Positions 33,979-46,003 of a DNA stretch of 64,000 nt are shown piece by piece. The stretch lies in contig CACVBZ020000003.1 in NCBI GenBank assembly GCA_902729315.2, positions 43,565 through 107,564 of the forward strand, written 5' to 3'. Numbering within the stretch: position 1 is the stretch's first letter; the number at the start of each line of letters is the position of its first letter. The notes beneath the pieces are model-generated. The model saw only the letters and a list, made by a program, of their open reading frames with translations, searched no databases and was not told where the DNA came from. A program made the translations under genes and the position numbers. Source of the stretch: Spirodela intermedia. Lineage: Eukaryota > Streptophyta > Magnoliopsida > Alismatales > Araceae.

Positions 33979-35850
33979 TTCACTAAGTTTTGTCTAACTG
34001 AAGACGTTAAACTTAGCGCTCTTGGGAGGCACCCCAAGATTATCTTACTGTTTTATTTAGTTCTTGTTTGTAGTTATATCAATGTACATACATAGTTGGA
34101 GGAATCCACCTACAACAACAAACAATTTGGACAAATTCCAGCGATATGCGTCAACACGCATAAATGAGTTTTTCTAAACCTTTTTACTTCTCATTTCAAT
34201 TTATAATCTTTTTCATGTAATGTATGATAGTGTTGCCATCTTTTTAATATACATAATGGTTTCATTGAGGGCAATGAAAGATCTAAGTTGGGGGGTGAGG
34301 ATGTAGAAAAACTTCAATTTTCAAAATTTTTCAAATTTTTACTACTTTTAAACACCTTAGAAGTCTTAAACATTTTGAGATCCTATTCCTAGATATGTAG
34401 AAGTGAGGGCCTCATAGCTCATGTGATTACATTTTGAGTAATAAAGCCAAGTGATCTAGAGAAACCATGGATTCTTTTTAGTGGTTGACTTCTTCGGGGT
34501 TGGGTATTTAGCAGGCACCGAGGAAAATGAGTAATTAGAGGTTGAAGTGCTATTAGATTGAAAAGGAGAGATTTTGAGTGAAGTTCAAGCAAATTCCTAT
34601 CCCCTACCTTACATCAGCCGAACCTGCTTGGTGTAAGAATTTCTCGCTTCCGAACTTTCTCCTAGAAGAGTGCAATGTGTCATAATTTTTGATGCACCTA
34701 TTCTATCCTTTAGGCATTTAGTTCTACCTTTTCTATACCAGTCAATTAGACACCCAAATTTCAGCTTCACTGATTATAATTACCCTCCCAAGTGATAAAC
34801 ATATCCACCACATTTTCTTTTCCACTATCTATACAAGCCATCCATCTTCTTCACAATTTCTCTTACAAGCAAATATTCCTTCATATCACACTTCAAAATT
34901 TCGAATACTCTCTTCAAACATCAAGACAACCTTCATATCCTTGTTTTATGCAAAGTCTTCAAATGTTATCTTCTTCTTCTCCAAAAAGTTACCCTATATA
35001 AAAAGAAGAAAGAAGAGAAGAAGAAAAAGAGAAGCAAATATGAAATGAAGAAAAGAAGAAGACAAAAAGAAAGAAGGAAAGAAAATGAGGAGAAAAGAAA
35101 GAGAGGAATAAGAAAGTGAAAAGAAGGAGAACAATATGGGAAATTATCTTTACCATGCAAATACCTATCTCTACCCATTACCTTCATTCCATTTCCAATG
35201 TATATATCAATTTTACCACTCCACACCATCTCTACCACTTTCTATCAATCCTTATCTACCACCATCATCCACATCATTTGAAAGAATAATTAGACATCAG
35301 TGGTACCTTTTCTTTGTATATAATATCCAATTTGTTTATATGCTGATATTTGCTTTTAACCAAGTTATTCCTTTAGAAATAGTGTCTTTTTACTCTTTCA
35401 ACTACCTTATAACGATGCATCCTAAAATAGAAAATCCTTTTGCAATGCACTCTTTAAAGGAGAAAGAAGAGTTGAGGGGAATTCTAATGCACCAAGTAGC
35501 CTCCAAATGAGTGAAAGAGTGATGTGAGAACTAGAGAGGTGAGGATTACATCTGCTCATGAGAGTGTGAGAATCTTTTCATTCCCATAGCATCAAACCTT
35601 AGATGTGCTCACCTCGATTACACTTGAGTAATGACTTGACTATTAGCTGATGAGCACTACCCTAATATGCTCTAAGGAAGTCAACCTAGTTATGGAATCT
35701 AGATCACCATGGTCCACACTATGATGAAAAGTTGATCACACATTGATACACTTCACTTCTTTAGTTGTAGGATCAAGGGATGATAAGACTTTCTAAGGAG
35801 ATTACCTAGTGAATTGCTAAGAGACTAGCAATTATTCAAGTTGGGGGGTG
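33979..35850 (+). other. Non-coding tail of element 2
   Basis: Counterpart of 12218-14089, with the same purine-rich tract, the 124-codon frame of unknown meaning at 35136-35510, and polypurine tracts at 34285-34297 and 35838-35850. Confidence 0.75.
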
Positions 35851-36859
35851 TGATAACATGCTATTTATGCATGTAATTATATAATTATTAATGCAAATTA
35901 AGGCATTAATCATTACAAATATATGCATGTTATCATATTTTAAGTATATTTCTATCATTTTGTGTAAATTCATGTTATGATCTTAAAATACACCAAATTA
36001 TGGATTATTATAAATAATCACACATTACAATCTTTAATCCTAATTATATTTATGATCATAATCATGTTTTAAGAGTGAAAATATGAGAGAAAAGATATTT
36101 ATTAACATTTATGTATTTATATAAATTTATTTTATATAATAATAAATGTATAAAATTAATTAAAATTTATTCTCTTCTTATTTTAATGATAGATTATTCA
36201 ATTTTGAATCCAACAAAACAAATTTGAATTAATTTGGAGTCGTATTTTGAAAGTTATGATTTTTACAATTTTATAGAATTTTCTGGATTTTTTCTGAATT
36301 TATTTATATTTATTTTCGATTTTTAAATGTTTTAAATTAATTAAAAAATCTCAGAAAGGGGTTATATGTCGCGCATGTACACGTGGATGCGACGTGGTAC
36401 TCGGGGCCACGTGGCTCTGCCACGTAGACAGCACGCGGGTGCCTGCGTGGCGTTGATGTGACACGTGGTGTATTTATATTTAGTATATATATTTATTTAA
36501 TAAAGTATATAGGTTTTCCGATTATCGGAAGACAAAGTATTAATCCCTCTTAATCGTCATATCTTATATACCCGAATATACTCCTTTGTTTTTCCCGTGT
36601 GGGACTAAAGTCCCTTAGTTTTCTTATGTGCATGACGCGTGGCGTGATCTCGTGCGTCCGATCGACATCGTGACAAATAGCGTTCGTAGATCACGTAGAA
36701 TCGAGGTCCACGCGATCAGAGATCAACCACGTGCCTAAATACTCACTTAAGTGAATAAATCGCGACCGTCTGATCGAGAGTTATAACGGTCCAGATTATT
36801 CACATCAGATGGACATCCAATCACATCTTAACCGCACGATCACGATCACGATCGGACGA
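35851..36859 (+). repeat. 3' LTR of element 2, truncated
   Basis: 1,009 bp, cut at the same base as in element 1 and joined to the same spacer D sequence. It has the same three CACGAT units before the break. Confidence 0.9.
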
Positions 36860-38081
36860 GTATTTATTGGTTGCTCTGAGGGACGGCCTTGTACGCAGTT
36901 GTTTGACCTCGGACTGCTGGGTTGGAAGAGCATTCAATTCATCGTCCGTCCCTCCAAGAACCTAGTAGCCTCCAGTTCGGTCTTAAAGTCTGTCGGCCGG
37001 CTCCGAATCTGTATCTGACGTTGATGTATACGATTTCTTCACACTCTAACTCCCCCGCACCCCATGCAGTAACCCTCACTATCTGAAATAGTCCACCCTT
37101 GGATTAGGGATTATTGCCTGGTCCACAATTGCCTCGGATGTTTGAGCGCACATTCGAGAGTGGCGGAAATGTGGAACCGGTGAGGCAGAAGGAGAGTCAT
37201 GGATACTAGAGAAACCGCGAGGTGGGGGGGCGCGGGGACGGACCACCGACTATGCAAGCGAGAGCGATAACTAAGCGGAGAGGCAGGGAGTGTTCGCAAA
37301 AGAGGGTGGGCACAGTTTCTGACGTCCCCATACGTAGATACTCCACCTTGTGAAGTCATTCGCAGACCAGATCCCTAACCGAAAATTTACCAAGGCCGGA
37401 CAATCTTGATGCTCATCGTTTCCAGCATGTTTGGAACGTTTCCATTCAACGTGATTCTGCCCCTCCCTCAGTTGACCTTCACTACCACTGGCTTCCCTTT
37501 TGTCACGGATGCTATTAAAACCCAGAAGGAAGGGACCATAGTTGCGTGGGTCCCACATCTCCGCTTCGTTTTCTCCGTCAGAAGTCGCTGTGTACTTATG
37601 AGGGCCAGGTGGCATCCTTAGGTGATGATAACTAGAGTGCTTCAATCCAAAGGCCCATGCCGGCGTTCCCGTGGATCATCGGACATTGAACAACAGCCTG
37701 CCTCCCCGCCAGTTTCGAAGATCATTTAACACCCCCGATTCCACTCACCCGGACGACCAAGCCAGAGCTTCTCATCCGTCCCCTGAGAACCCCTGCAAAC
37801 CAAACGGCAGCCTCTAGTTCATTGCATCCCACGGTCCCGCGTCAGGCTGTGAGGCCCACACGCTGAACCAGCCGTCTCCCTTATCCGTCCCCCGCGAAGA
37901 CTGCACTATATAAGTATCCCTCCCGCTCGCCTCCATCGCACCCATCACTTCACTCATCAGCCAGCTCTCTTTCCTCCTCATCCCCAGCAGACGGGTCGTC
38001 ACCTTCTCCTTCTCCTTCAGACACCGGTTGCTCCACCGATCCGCCCCGCCCGTAACCCCACCGCAGGTCCACGTTCCACCA
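36860..38081. other. Right part of spacer D with promoter and leader of g6
   Basis: To about 37780 it follows the g3 side (15099 onward). From about 37790 it changes to the g5/g7 form (CTGTGAGGCCCACACGCTGAACC where g3 has CTGTGCGCCGCACACG). This marks a recombination or conversion point about 300 bp before the ATG. A TCP-type palindrome is at 37546-37556. Confidence 0.8.
37907..37914 (+). promoter_or_regulatory. TATA box of g6 (class I)
   Basis: TATATAAG lies 175 bp before the ATG, in the g5/g7 sequence context. Confidence 0.75.
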
Positions 38082-38534
38082 ATGGCGCAGCAGACCATCG
38101 AGGCCCACCGCCCCGGCGCGGAGATCTACACGGGCGACGACCTCTGCCGCCAGAAGGCCATCGACCTCCTCGAGGAACTCAACCTCCCCAGGGGCCTCCT
38201 CCCCATCGAGAACGTCGAGGAGATCGGCATCAACCGTCAGACCGGCTTCGTGTGGCTCCGCCAGAAGAAGGCCCTCAACTACACCTTCCGCAAGGCCGGC
38301 CGCCTCGTCTCCTACGGCGCCGAGGTCACGGGCTTCGTGGAGGACCGCCGCATGCGGCGGGTGACGGGGGTGAAGTCCAGGGAGATGCTCATCTGGATCC
38401 CGCTGGGAGAGTTCTTTGTGAACCCCAAGGACACCACCAAGATCACCTTCAGGACGCCCGCGGGACTCTCGAAGACCTACCCGGCCTCGGCCTTCGAGCT
38501 CGAGGAGCAGGGAAACCAGAGATTAACTGCGTAG
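38082..38534 (+). CDS. DUF538 (SVB-like) protein, copy g6
   Basis: Complete 150-residue consensus copy. By position in the duplication it corresponds to g3, yet it ends Thr-Ala with a TAG stop and is followed by the right end of spacer A, read in the opposite direction. It therefore joins a spacer D upstream to an inverted spacer A downstream, the clearest sign that the block after it was inverted. It is convergent with g7. Confidence 0.93.
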   Translation: MAQQTIEAHRPGAEIYTGDDLCRQKAIDLLEELNLPRGLLPIENVEEIGINRQTGFVWLRQKKALNYTFRKAGRLVSYGAEVTGFVEDRRMRRVTGVKSREMLIWIPLGEFFVNPKDTTKITFRTPAGLSKTYPASAFELEEQGNQRLTA

Positions 38535-40814
38535 TACGTACCCGGATTCGGTCGCTCTACATCTTCAAAATTGAATCTGTACCCTGAAGCAACAAGATGG
38601 AATTTTCCATCGCGTTAAAGCTCACAATTCTTTTGATTTTCACAAGATCGCTGTGTTCCCAATTGTTGAGAATCTTGCCAAACGTTCGGGTGAAAATGTC
38701 TCCCTAATTTTTGAGGATCTTTCCGCTGATAATCGCAGAAATTTCTTAGGAATAGAGAAAATGGTGAGTGAACAAATGGACGAAGACAACTAGAAATGTC
38801 GGCTGGAGATATAACCAGAATATGATGTCCTGTCACATTGTGAAGGGGGAGAATTATCGTTTGACCCGCGTACGCAAACTAAGCCACCTAAATGCTACGA
38901 GCTCGACACAAGCGACCAGACATCAAGTCTCCTGAGCGATTATCGCTTTTGAATACCGTGAATCAATGATTTATATTTACAATTGAAGTTCACATCTCTG
39001 CCTTGACGACACCTACGCTATACAACTACAACCAACCGACTTTAACCCATTGTTGTCCGCCGAGCATTGTTGCGTAAAGTGAATGAACTCACTTTATGTG
39101 CAGAAGACGGGCATCCAACAAATGTTGACCGTCCGAGATAAAACACAAAAGAACAGAGTGCTAGAGCACTTGTAATTTAAGTATGGGGCATCCCGTGATT
39201 AAGCATTGGCCGTGGGACAACCATTCTCACGTTAGTAATACTCATAGGTTGGTTGGAAGCCTCTAGATGCGTACTACCGAGGCCACTCGAGCCTCATGAG
39301 AAATCTTTGATGTTCAGACCAACTTGATTGTCTGCTGGCTCTCCCCACAACAGTGCGGTTTAACCCCCTTCCACCGTGGATGAACCTAGGCAACTCATTT
39401 TCTGTCACATTAAAATTCTAAACAATTGGTTCTAATCAAGAGAATAACGATTAAATAATATACTCATGCGCCACGCTGCAAAGTCTACGGCAAACTGGTA
39501 TTGCAAATTGGTATTCAACACTAAAATAGATTTCAAAAATGAAAGTCAAAGGAATCAGGATTGATATTGCCGCTAAGCATTTCCCTTAAAGAAAAGGTTG
39601 GATATACGGAAACATGGACCATATTCGTAGAGTCAGGAAGATATTTAAAAATAATGGAGTGATGGTGGGGATGGAGGGAATGAACTAAACGCTAGTTGGT
39701 AGTTGGCAGCGAGGTGGCCTATTGGTGATGAATGCGGGTTAAAATTCTTCACGAAGTTCATTGTATTTTGTGCTTTGATGATCCACTTGTGAGCTTAGGC
39801 CCCTACATAATGAATAACGCTGTTCCATGAGTCCGCCGCATGTCAACGGGCTGGGCGCATGTGACTGGTGGAACCATATGCACGAGAGACGAAGTTGGAA
39901 GGCACATCATCACGATCTTGTCGCCGTCTCTCTCTCTCTCTTTTCACTCCGCACGGCAGTAGTGCTGGAGTCCACCATGCAAGATTGCCATTAGAAAGAA
40001 AATTCACTTCCATTACGATATAAAAAATTTAAATTTCAGTGAGGCGTAATCGAGATCAATAGGCCTGAACCAACGAGCAATTTAAGGCAAAAGACCTAAC
40101 ATGGTCTGGTTCAAGCGATGGTTGTCATCGTCGATGAGTACCTTAGGGCGGCATCAGGACCAAAGAAGAAAAATCTAAACAACCGCAAAAATATTACTTC
40201 CTCCGTTCTTACAGTGAATACATTATACAGATAGCTTGCTTAATATATTTCAAGACATCCCTAGTGCGAAAACCCCTCAATTCCTCTACGCCATTCACTT
40301 ATCGTTTACGTAGAGCCAGCATCAAATGCACGACACACACCGGTAAAAGCCATCTTTTCTCCTCTTCAGACCGATGGATCTTCTTCTAATCATGCAAGTC
40401 CATAACGACTCGAAATGAACGCTCCATATACCTAGACGAGTGAGTCGTAGCACAAGCGACGAAGGATCATCCCAACAAGGTTTTTTGAATAGTCTGGCTG
40501 ATTAACACCCATCATTTACGTCTTTCCGGGCACACTCTGACATCTTACGTTGATGGCATCCCGAGTTCAAGCTTCCGAAGTCGTCCTCATTCAGTATTCG
40601 AGGAAAAATGGCAAGGAGACGGCAGACTGTCCTTCTCTCCTGCTCACGTTTAGCATAAATATGATGACTGGAAGATGAAAGAAAAAAGGAATCCAGAGTC
40701 AACGTAGCAGACTTTGTGAAAAAGAAGCTATCTTTCTCTCGTTCATCCCGAGCTAGGGCAACGAACAATGAACATTTTATAGAACAAATGTTTCAATGAA
40801 TGCGCATGTAATTA
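38535..40814 (-). repeat. Spacer A, inverted copy (between g6 and g7)
   Basis: 2,280 bp, the reverse of the other A copies, and a mosaic. From 38535 to about 39240 it has the variants of the g10-g11/g12 copies (CGGGATGCCCCATAC, ATTACTAACG). From about 39420 to 40814 it has those of the g1-g2 and g4-g5 copies (GAACCAATTGTTTAG, CACCTCGCTGCC, ACCGGTGTGTG). No gene is supported. Confidence 0.82.
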
Positions 40815-41267
40815 TCAGGCGAGTAATCTCTGGTTTCCCTGCTCCTCGAGCTCGAAGGCCGAGGCCGGGTAGGTCTTCGAGAGTCCCGCGGGCGTCCTGA
40901 AGGTGATCTTGGTGGTGTCCTTGGGGTTCACAAAGAACTCTCCCAGCGGGATCCAGATGAGCATCTCCCTGGACTTCACCCCCGTCACCCGCCGCATGCG
41001 GCGGTCCTCCACGAAGCCCGTGACCTCGGCGCCGTAGGAGACGAGGCGGCCGGCCTTGCGGAAGGTGTAGTTGAGGGCCTTCTTCTGGCGGAGCCACACG
41101 AAGCCGGTCTGACGGTTGATGCCGATCTCCTCGACGTTCTCGATGGGGAGGAGGCCCCTGGGGAGGTTGAGTTCCTCGAGGAGGTCGATGGCCTTCTGGC
41201 GGCAGAGGTCGTCGCCCGTGTAGATCTCCGCGCCGGGGCGGTGGGCCTCGATGGTCTGCTGCGCCAT
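40815..41267 (-). CDS. DUF538 (SVB-like) protein, copy g7
   Basis: Complete 150-residue consensus copy ending Leu-Ala. Its 3' flank is the g4 form, but its promoter is class I with spacer U upstream, unlike g4 (class II, spacer T). This is another gene in which the 5' and 3' surroundings come from different block types. Confidence 0.93.
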   Translation of the reverse strand: MAQQTIEAHRPGAEIYTGDDLCRQKAIDLLEELNLPRGLLPIENVEEIGINRQTGFVWLRQKKALNYTFRKAGRLVSYGAEVTGFVEDRRMRRVTGVKSREMLIWIPLGEFFVNPKDTTKITFRTPAGLSKTYPASAFELEEQGNQRLLA

Positions 41268-44200
41268 TGGTGGAACGTGGACCTGCGGTGGGGTTACGGG
41301 CGGGGCGGATCGGTGGAGCAACCGGTGTCTGAAGGAGAAGGAGAAGGTGACGACCCGTCTGCTGGGGATGAGGAGGAAAGAGAGCTGGCTGGTGAGGTGA
41401 AGTGATGGGTGCGATGGAGGCGAGCGGGAGGGATACTTATATAGTGCAGTCTTCGCGGGGGACGGATAAGGGAGACGGCTGGTTCAGCGTGTGGGCCTCA
41501 CAGCCTGACGCGGGACCGTGGGATGCAATGAACTAGAGGCTGCCGTTTGGTTTGCAGGGGTTCTCAGGGGACGGATGAGAAGCTCTGGCTTGGTCGTCCG
41601 GGTGAGTGGAATCGGGGGTGTTAAATGATCTTCGAAACTGGCGGCGAGGCAGGCTGTTGTTCAATGTCCGATGATCCACGGGAACGCCAGCATGGGCCTT
41701 TGGATTGAAGCACTCTAGTTGTCATCACCTAAGGATGCCACTTGGCCCTCATAAGTACACAGCGACTTCTGACGGAGAAAACGAAGCGGAGATGTGGGAC
41801 CCACGCAACTATGGTCCCTTCCTTATGGGTTTTAATAGCATCCGTGACAAAAGAGAAGTCAGAACTCGAAGAGGGGTCATCCAGGCGCCAGTGGTAGTGA
41901 AGGTCAACTGAGGAAGGGGCAGAATCACGTTGAAGGGAAACGTTCCATACGTACCGGAAAAGATGAGCATCAAGATTGTTCGGCCTGACTTGGTAAATTT
42001 TCTGTTATGCATCTGGTCTGTGAATGACTTCACAAGGTAACGAATTGGGTGGAGTATCTGCATAGGGGTATGTCAAACACTGTGCCCACCCTCTTTCACT
42101 CTACACTCCTTGCTTATTCCCTTAGTTATCGCTCTCATTCGCATAGTCGGAAGTCCGTCTCCTCCCCCCCCCAATCCCCCCGCGGTTTCAATGCTTATAG
42201 TCCATCTCCGTCTCCCTTTCTCTCTCTCCCTCTTTCTCTATTTCTTTGCCCACATCCTTATTCCGCTTCCGCCACTAGCACTCATTCCCACCGTTCTGTG
42301 CTACCTCTCAGCCTCTACGCCCAGGTTCGCCCCCTCAGTCCGTCGACCTAGTACACTGTATGGAATCCCTGACGAGGTTTGATAAGTACATTCGGCCAGC
42401 AAATCAGAAGCCTCTCTTTTCCCTCCCCTGCCGGGTGCATTATTCGGGGAGAGGCCCACAAGTCAGCACAGCAGCTCGTTAGCATGCACTCATCATAGAT
42501 TCACACATCAGATGATAAAGTAGAGGCATAATTGACTACCAAATATCAAGATGATACAGCTAAACTAGTCCCTGGTAGAACATCATGTTCATCAAGCTTA
42601 AGGGGTAGTGTGTTCTCGCGATTGAAGCATCTTTTTGCTCTCATTCCAATGGGAGAGACGAGTCCCAGCCTTTGTTTCGAGAAATGTATCATAAAACTGA
42701 CCCAGTAAGAAACTGAATCTTATGAAAAACCTGCGTGGTTCCATCACATCCCACACTGTGGCTAAGTTCTAAAATTCACCGAGGAGAAAAGGCAAAGTTT
42801 ATAACGAAGCGTTGAATGAACGTAAATTATGCAAGTTTTCGGCACACCCCAGGCGAAAGCGATCAAGATGAACATCCTGCTTGACGAACTCAGCTGCTGG
42901 GTTTTCTGTAGTAAGAAGGACAGCGTACGGTATCTCCCACGATGAGCCACTGGCCAGCGTGCGGGGAGAGAGAGAACTGAGGACGTCCAAACTAACATTA
43001 ACTAGACATGGCCCACTAGGTAGGGTTCCGTCGGCATGCCGGTTGGTCGTTGGGGCATGAACAAGACCCATGTTCGCCGAAGGTTTAGGAGAGCATTCAA
43101 TGCCATTGGTTAAGCTTACGGGGAACCCGGGCAGCCGCCGCTCATCCATTCCCCTTTTCAGCTGTCTGTGGCGTTCCCCGCAGGTTGATACAGCTGTTTC
43201 TTTATCGGGCGCCAAGTGTAAGATCGTGATAACTCGTAGGTTTGACTTTTGGAACTTAAGCATAAAGTGCTCCTCACGTAAATGGTTCGCCGGCATTCGC
43301 TATTGGCTTCTCTGACAACCCCACAGGAGGTTAGCGGTTAGTCATGGCGTGATCATCATCATAACTGGTACTCGTCGGTTAGCCAATGAACGATCAGCTC
43401 GGAATGCCCGCATGCTTTCGGAAATAGCCCATAATAATGACGGCGCCAAGTTAGATGTTTGGCCTCCCTCCGTACAGCACGCGGGAGCAAGGGTCAACCC
43501 CTGTCTGCGAAATACTTTAATCAACCATTAAACTATTTAAACCTTTACAAGCTAATGCGGCAAAGGTAGCCATTGAACAGCGTGTTTTACAACTTCAAAG
43601 TCTTCTCCATGCATCATATGTCAAGTCCTCCATTATCGTGAAAAGGGGCGTGGAGTGTGGACACAACTTTAGAAGAAAGAGTCAAACGAAGGATTTAACG
43701 CTCGTAGGGAAGATGCGTTCAAATCTTTGCTTCCGTCCCGGTCCCGTTCCTTGTTGAATAGTAGCGTTTGTGTCCCAAATCGGGTTACAAAGGGCAAGGT
43801 GCTTGCGCTTCTCAATTATTTGTTACTTGCTCGTTTATCCTCTTCTCGATTAAACTAACCGCCGGAGCAACTTTCTGTTGCCAGGGACTCCCGTAAAAAA
43901 AAAAAGGGGATTAATTATACGGAGAACATTAAGGTGTAGTCAAGAACAGTAGCTTTATGATGTGTAGAGAATCGATGGATGTTTCAACATGATGCAGTGA
44001 TGACTATGTGACACAGAGTGTTAGATTCGAGAAGAAAATCCCTCATTGCCCACACCCTGTTGACTCGTCATTTACGAAATAAAAGGGATCACTTTTCTCA
44101 TTTCCCAAAATAAGAATGATACCATTGCTATCAAATGCAGGTCATGTACGGGGTTTCACAAGAACGAGTACCAAGTAAAACGACCCCAAAAGGGTGGTGT

Positions 44201-46003
44201 AAATGGTCCAAGTGACGAGAAGCGTGTTCAGTCACACCGTGGATGAACTCAATGCCAGCGTGAATCGGTGCTCGACTTTGTCTCATCCCCTAACAAGATC
44301 TCCTTCGGTCACGCAGCTGCTGCCGACATTCATTTTTATGGAGAAAAGCCCAACCTTTCGGATTGTGGAAGGATCAGGCAAGGTCATGTACAGTGAGAGC
44401 TTACACGGAAAGTTGACAAGTTCAGCGGTGGCCCCAATTTCCTGACCTATTTATGACGGTCCACTGCCTTGCAAGGGATGCGTTAATAGGAACTAATTTA
44501 TTAAATAGGAGCTCAGAGATATCGTCATGAGCCATCGGACCAGGAATAACAACCAACTTGGACAGAGGGTTGGCAGAGTATTCAGTGCGGAAATCTAGGC
44601 TCGCCGTTTGTCGAATAAACAAGCAGTGGATGATCTTGAAAGTAGGTTAATAATTCAGTGCGGAAAGCCGTTTGTCTGCTCATGTTCTTTCTCGAGAATC
44701 TGAGTGCATTTTATTAGTTGAGTCTTTTTTTTTTTTTGGATAAGTCTACGCGTTGTGTGGTCTGTTGCCCTCCCCATCTCAATGGGTAGCGGGCCTCCAA
44801 ATTCTAAATAACGCGTAAATCAAAGGACTAGAGAAAAGGTGTTATTCCAAATACTCTAGGTACAAACTCATGAGGTAAGAGTTGCTACATAATAGATCCG
44901 GCTCCTAGTGAATCAGGTACCTTTTTAGTGCACTAAAACTTTCATAACAGAATAAAGTCATAAGAATTCAACACAAATAGAGTTCATTCGATGGAACTAT
45001 CATGTTACTGGCAACGGATACATCGTGAGACCGTTTCTATACATCTCATCTCTCGTAGTTCGTTCGTTACTTGATGTTCAACACCGTCTCCGTGGTGACG
45101 ATATCCCTACGCGAGCGAGCGAGCTAGACAAGGAGCGAGAGAAAGTAAAAGACTGTGAATGCGAGAGAGAAAGAGACAGAGGTCGCAAGTAGACAGACAG
45201 AGCAGCCAGACGTTCACTCACTATATCGAACGACTTGATTCCCCATACCAAACGGAACTTCGGTAGTACGCATCTAGAGGCTTCCAACCAACCTATGAGT
45301 ATTACGAACGTGAGAATGGTTGTCCCACGGCCAATGCTTAATCACGAGATGCCCCACACTTAAATTACAAGTGCTCTAGCACTTTGTTCCTTTTGTGTTT
45401 TATCTCGGACGGTCAACATTTGTTGCATGCCCGTCTTCTGCATATAAAGTGAGTTCATTCACTTTACGCAACAATGCTCGGCGGACAACAATGGGTTAAA
45501 GTCGGTTGGTTGTAGTTGTATAGTGTAGGTGTCGTCAAGGCAGAGATGTGAACTTCAATTGTAAATATAAATCATTGATTCACGGTATTCAAAAGCGATA
45601 ATCGCTCAGAAGACTTGATGTTTGGTCGCTTGTGTCGAGCTCGTAGCATTTAGGTGGCTTAGTTTGCGTACGTGGGTCAAACGATAATTCTCCCCCTTCA
45701 CAATGTGACAGGACATCATATTCTGGCTATATCTCCAGCCGACATTTCTGGTTGTCTTCGTCCATTTGTTCACCATTTTCTCTATTCCTAAGAAATTTCT
45801 GCCGATTATCAGCAGAAAGATCCTCAAAAATTAGGGAGACATTTTCACCCGAACGTTTGGCAAGATTCTCAACAATTGGGAACACAGCGATCTTGTGAAA
45901 ATCAAAAGAATTGTGAGCTTTAACGCGATGGAAAATTCCATCTTGTTGCCTCAGGCTACAGATTCAATTTTGAAGATGTAGAGCGACCGAATCCGGGTAC
46001 GTA
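41268..46003. repeat. Spacer U, copy 1 (g7 promoter to g8 3' flank), empty retroelement site
   Basis: 4,736 bp, a direct relative of 56521-61232. It shows the uninterrupted retroelement target (CCCCAGG/CGAAAGC at 42853/42854). Its middle is an older relative of spacer T. From 45260 to 46003 it is the right third of spacer A (like 23618-24361), joined at TCGGTAGTACGC. One minus-strand frame of 165 codons with an ATG lies at 42799-43296; it is broken in the sister copy and I do not call it a gene. An A run near 43896 varies in length between copies. Confidence 0.78.
41436..41443 (-). promoter_or_regulatory. TATA box of g7 (class I)
   Basis: TATATAAG on the minus strand; a TCP-type palindrome GTGGGACCCAC is at 41794-41804. 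Confidence 0.75.

Larger units (their letters stand above)
26401..36859 (+). mobile_element. Athila-lineage Ty3/gypsy LTR retrotransposon, copy 2 (defective)
   Basis: It has the same layout as copy 1 and sits at the same place relative to g5 and g6 as copy 1 does to g2 and g3. It shares the gag stop (29193), the protease D-T-R motif, the RT frameshift (near 31866) and the 3' LTR cut to the base. It lacks the extra stop of copy 1, so RT-C-terminus, RNase H and integrase form one frame of about 700 codons. Its 5' LTR has 18 bp more than that of copy 1. It was copied by segmental duplication, not by transposition. Confidence 0.93.
21738..38525 (+). repeat. Right copy of the 16.8 kb direct segmental duplication
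   Basis: Copy of 1-16765, 23 bp longer in total. It begins inside g4 and ends three codons before the stop of g6. The segment from about 37790 to the end no longer follows the left copy: the g6 promoter has the g5/g7 form. Confidence 0.9.

Noticed and set aside
4658-36859. Two independent retroelement insertions
   Set aside because: The same flanks, the same truncated 3' LTR and the same inactivating changes show one insertion later duplicated.
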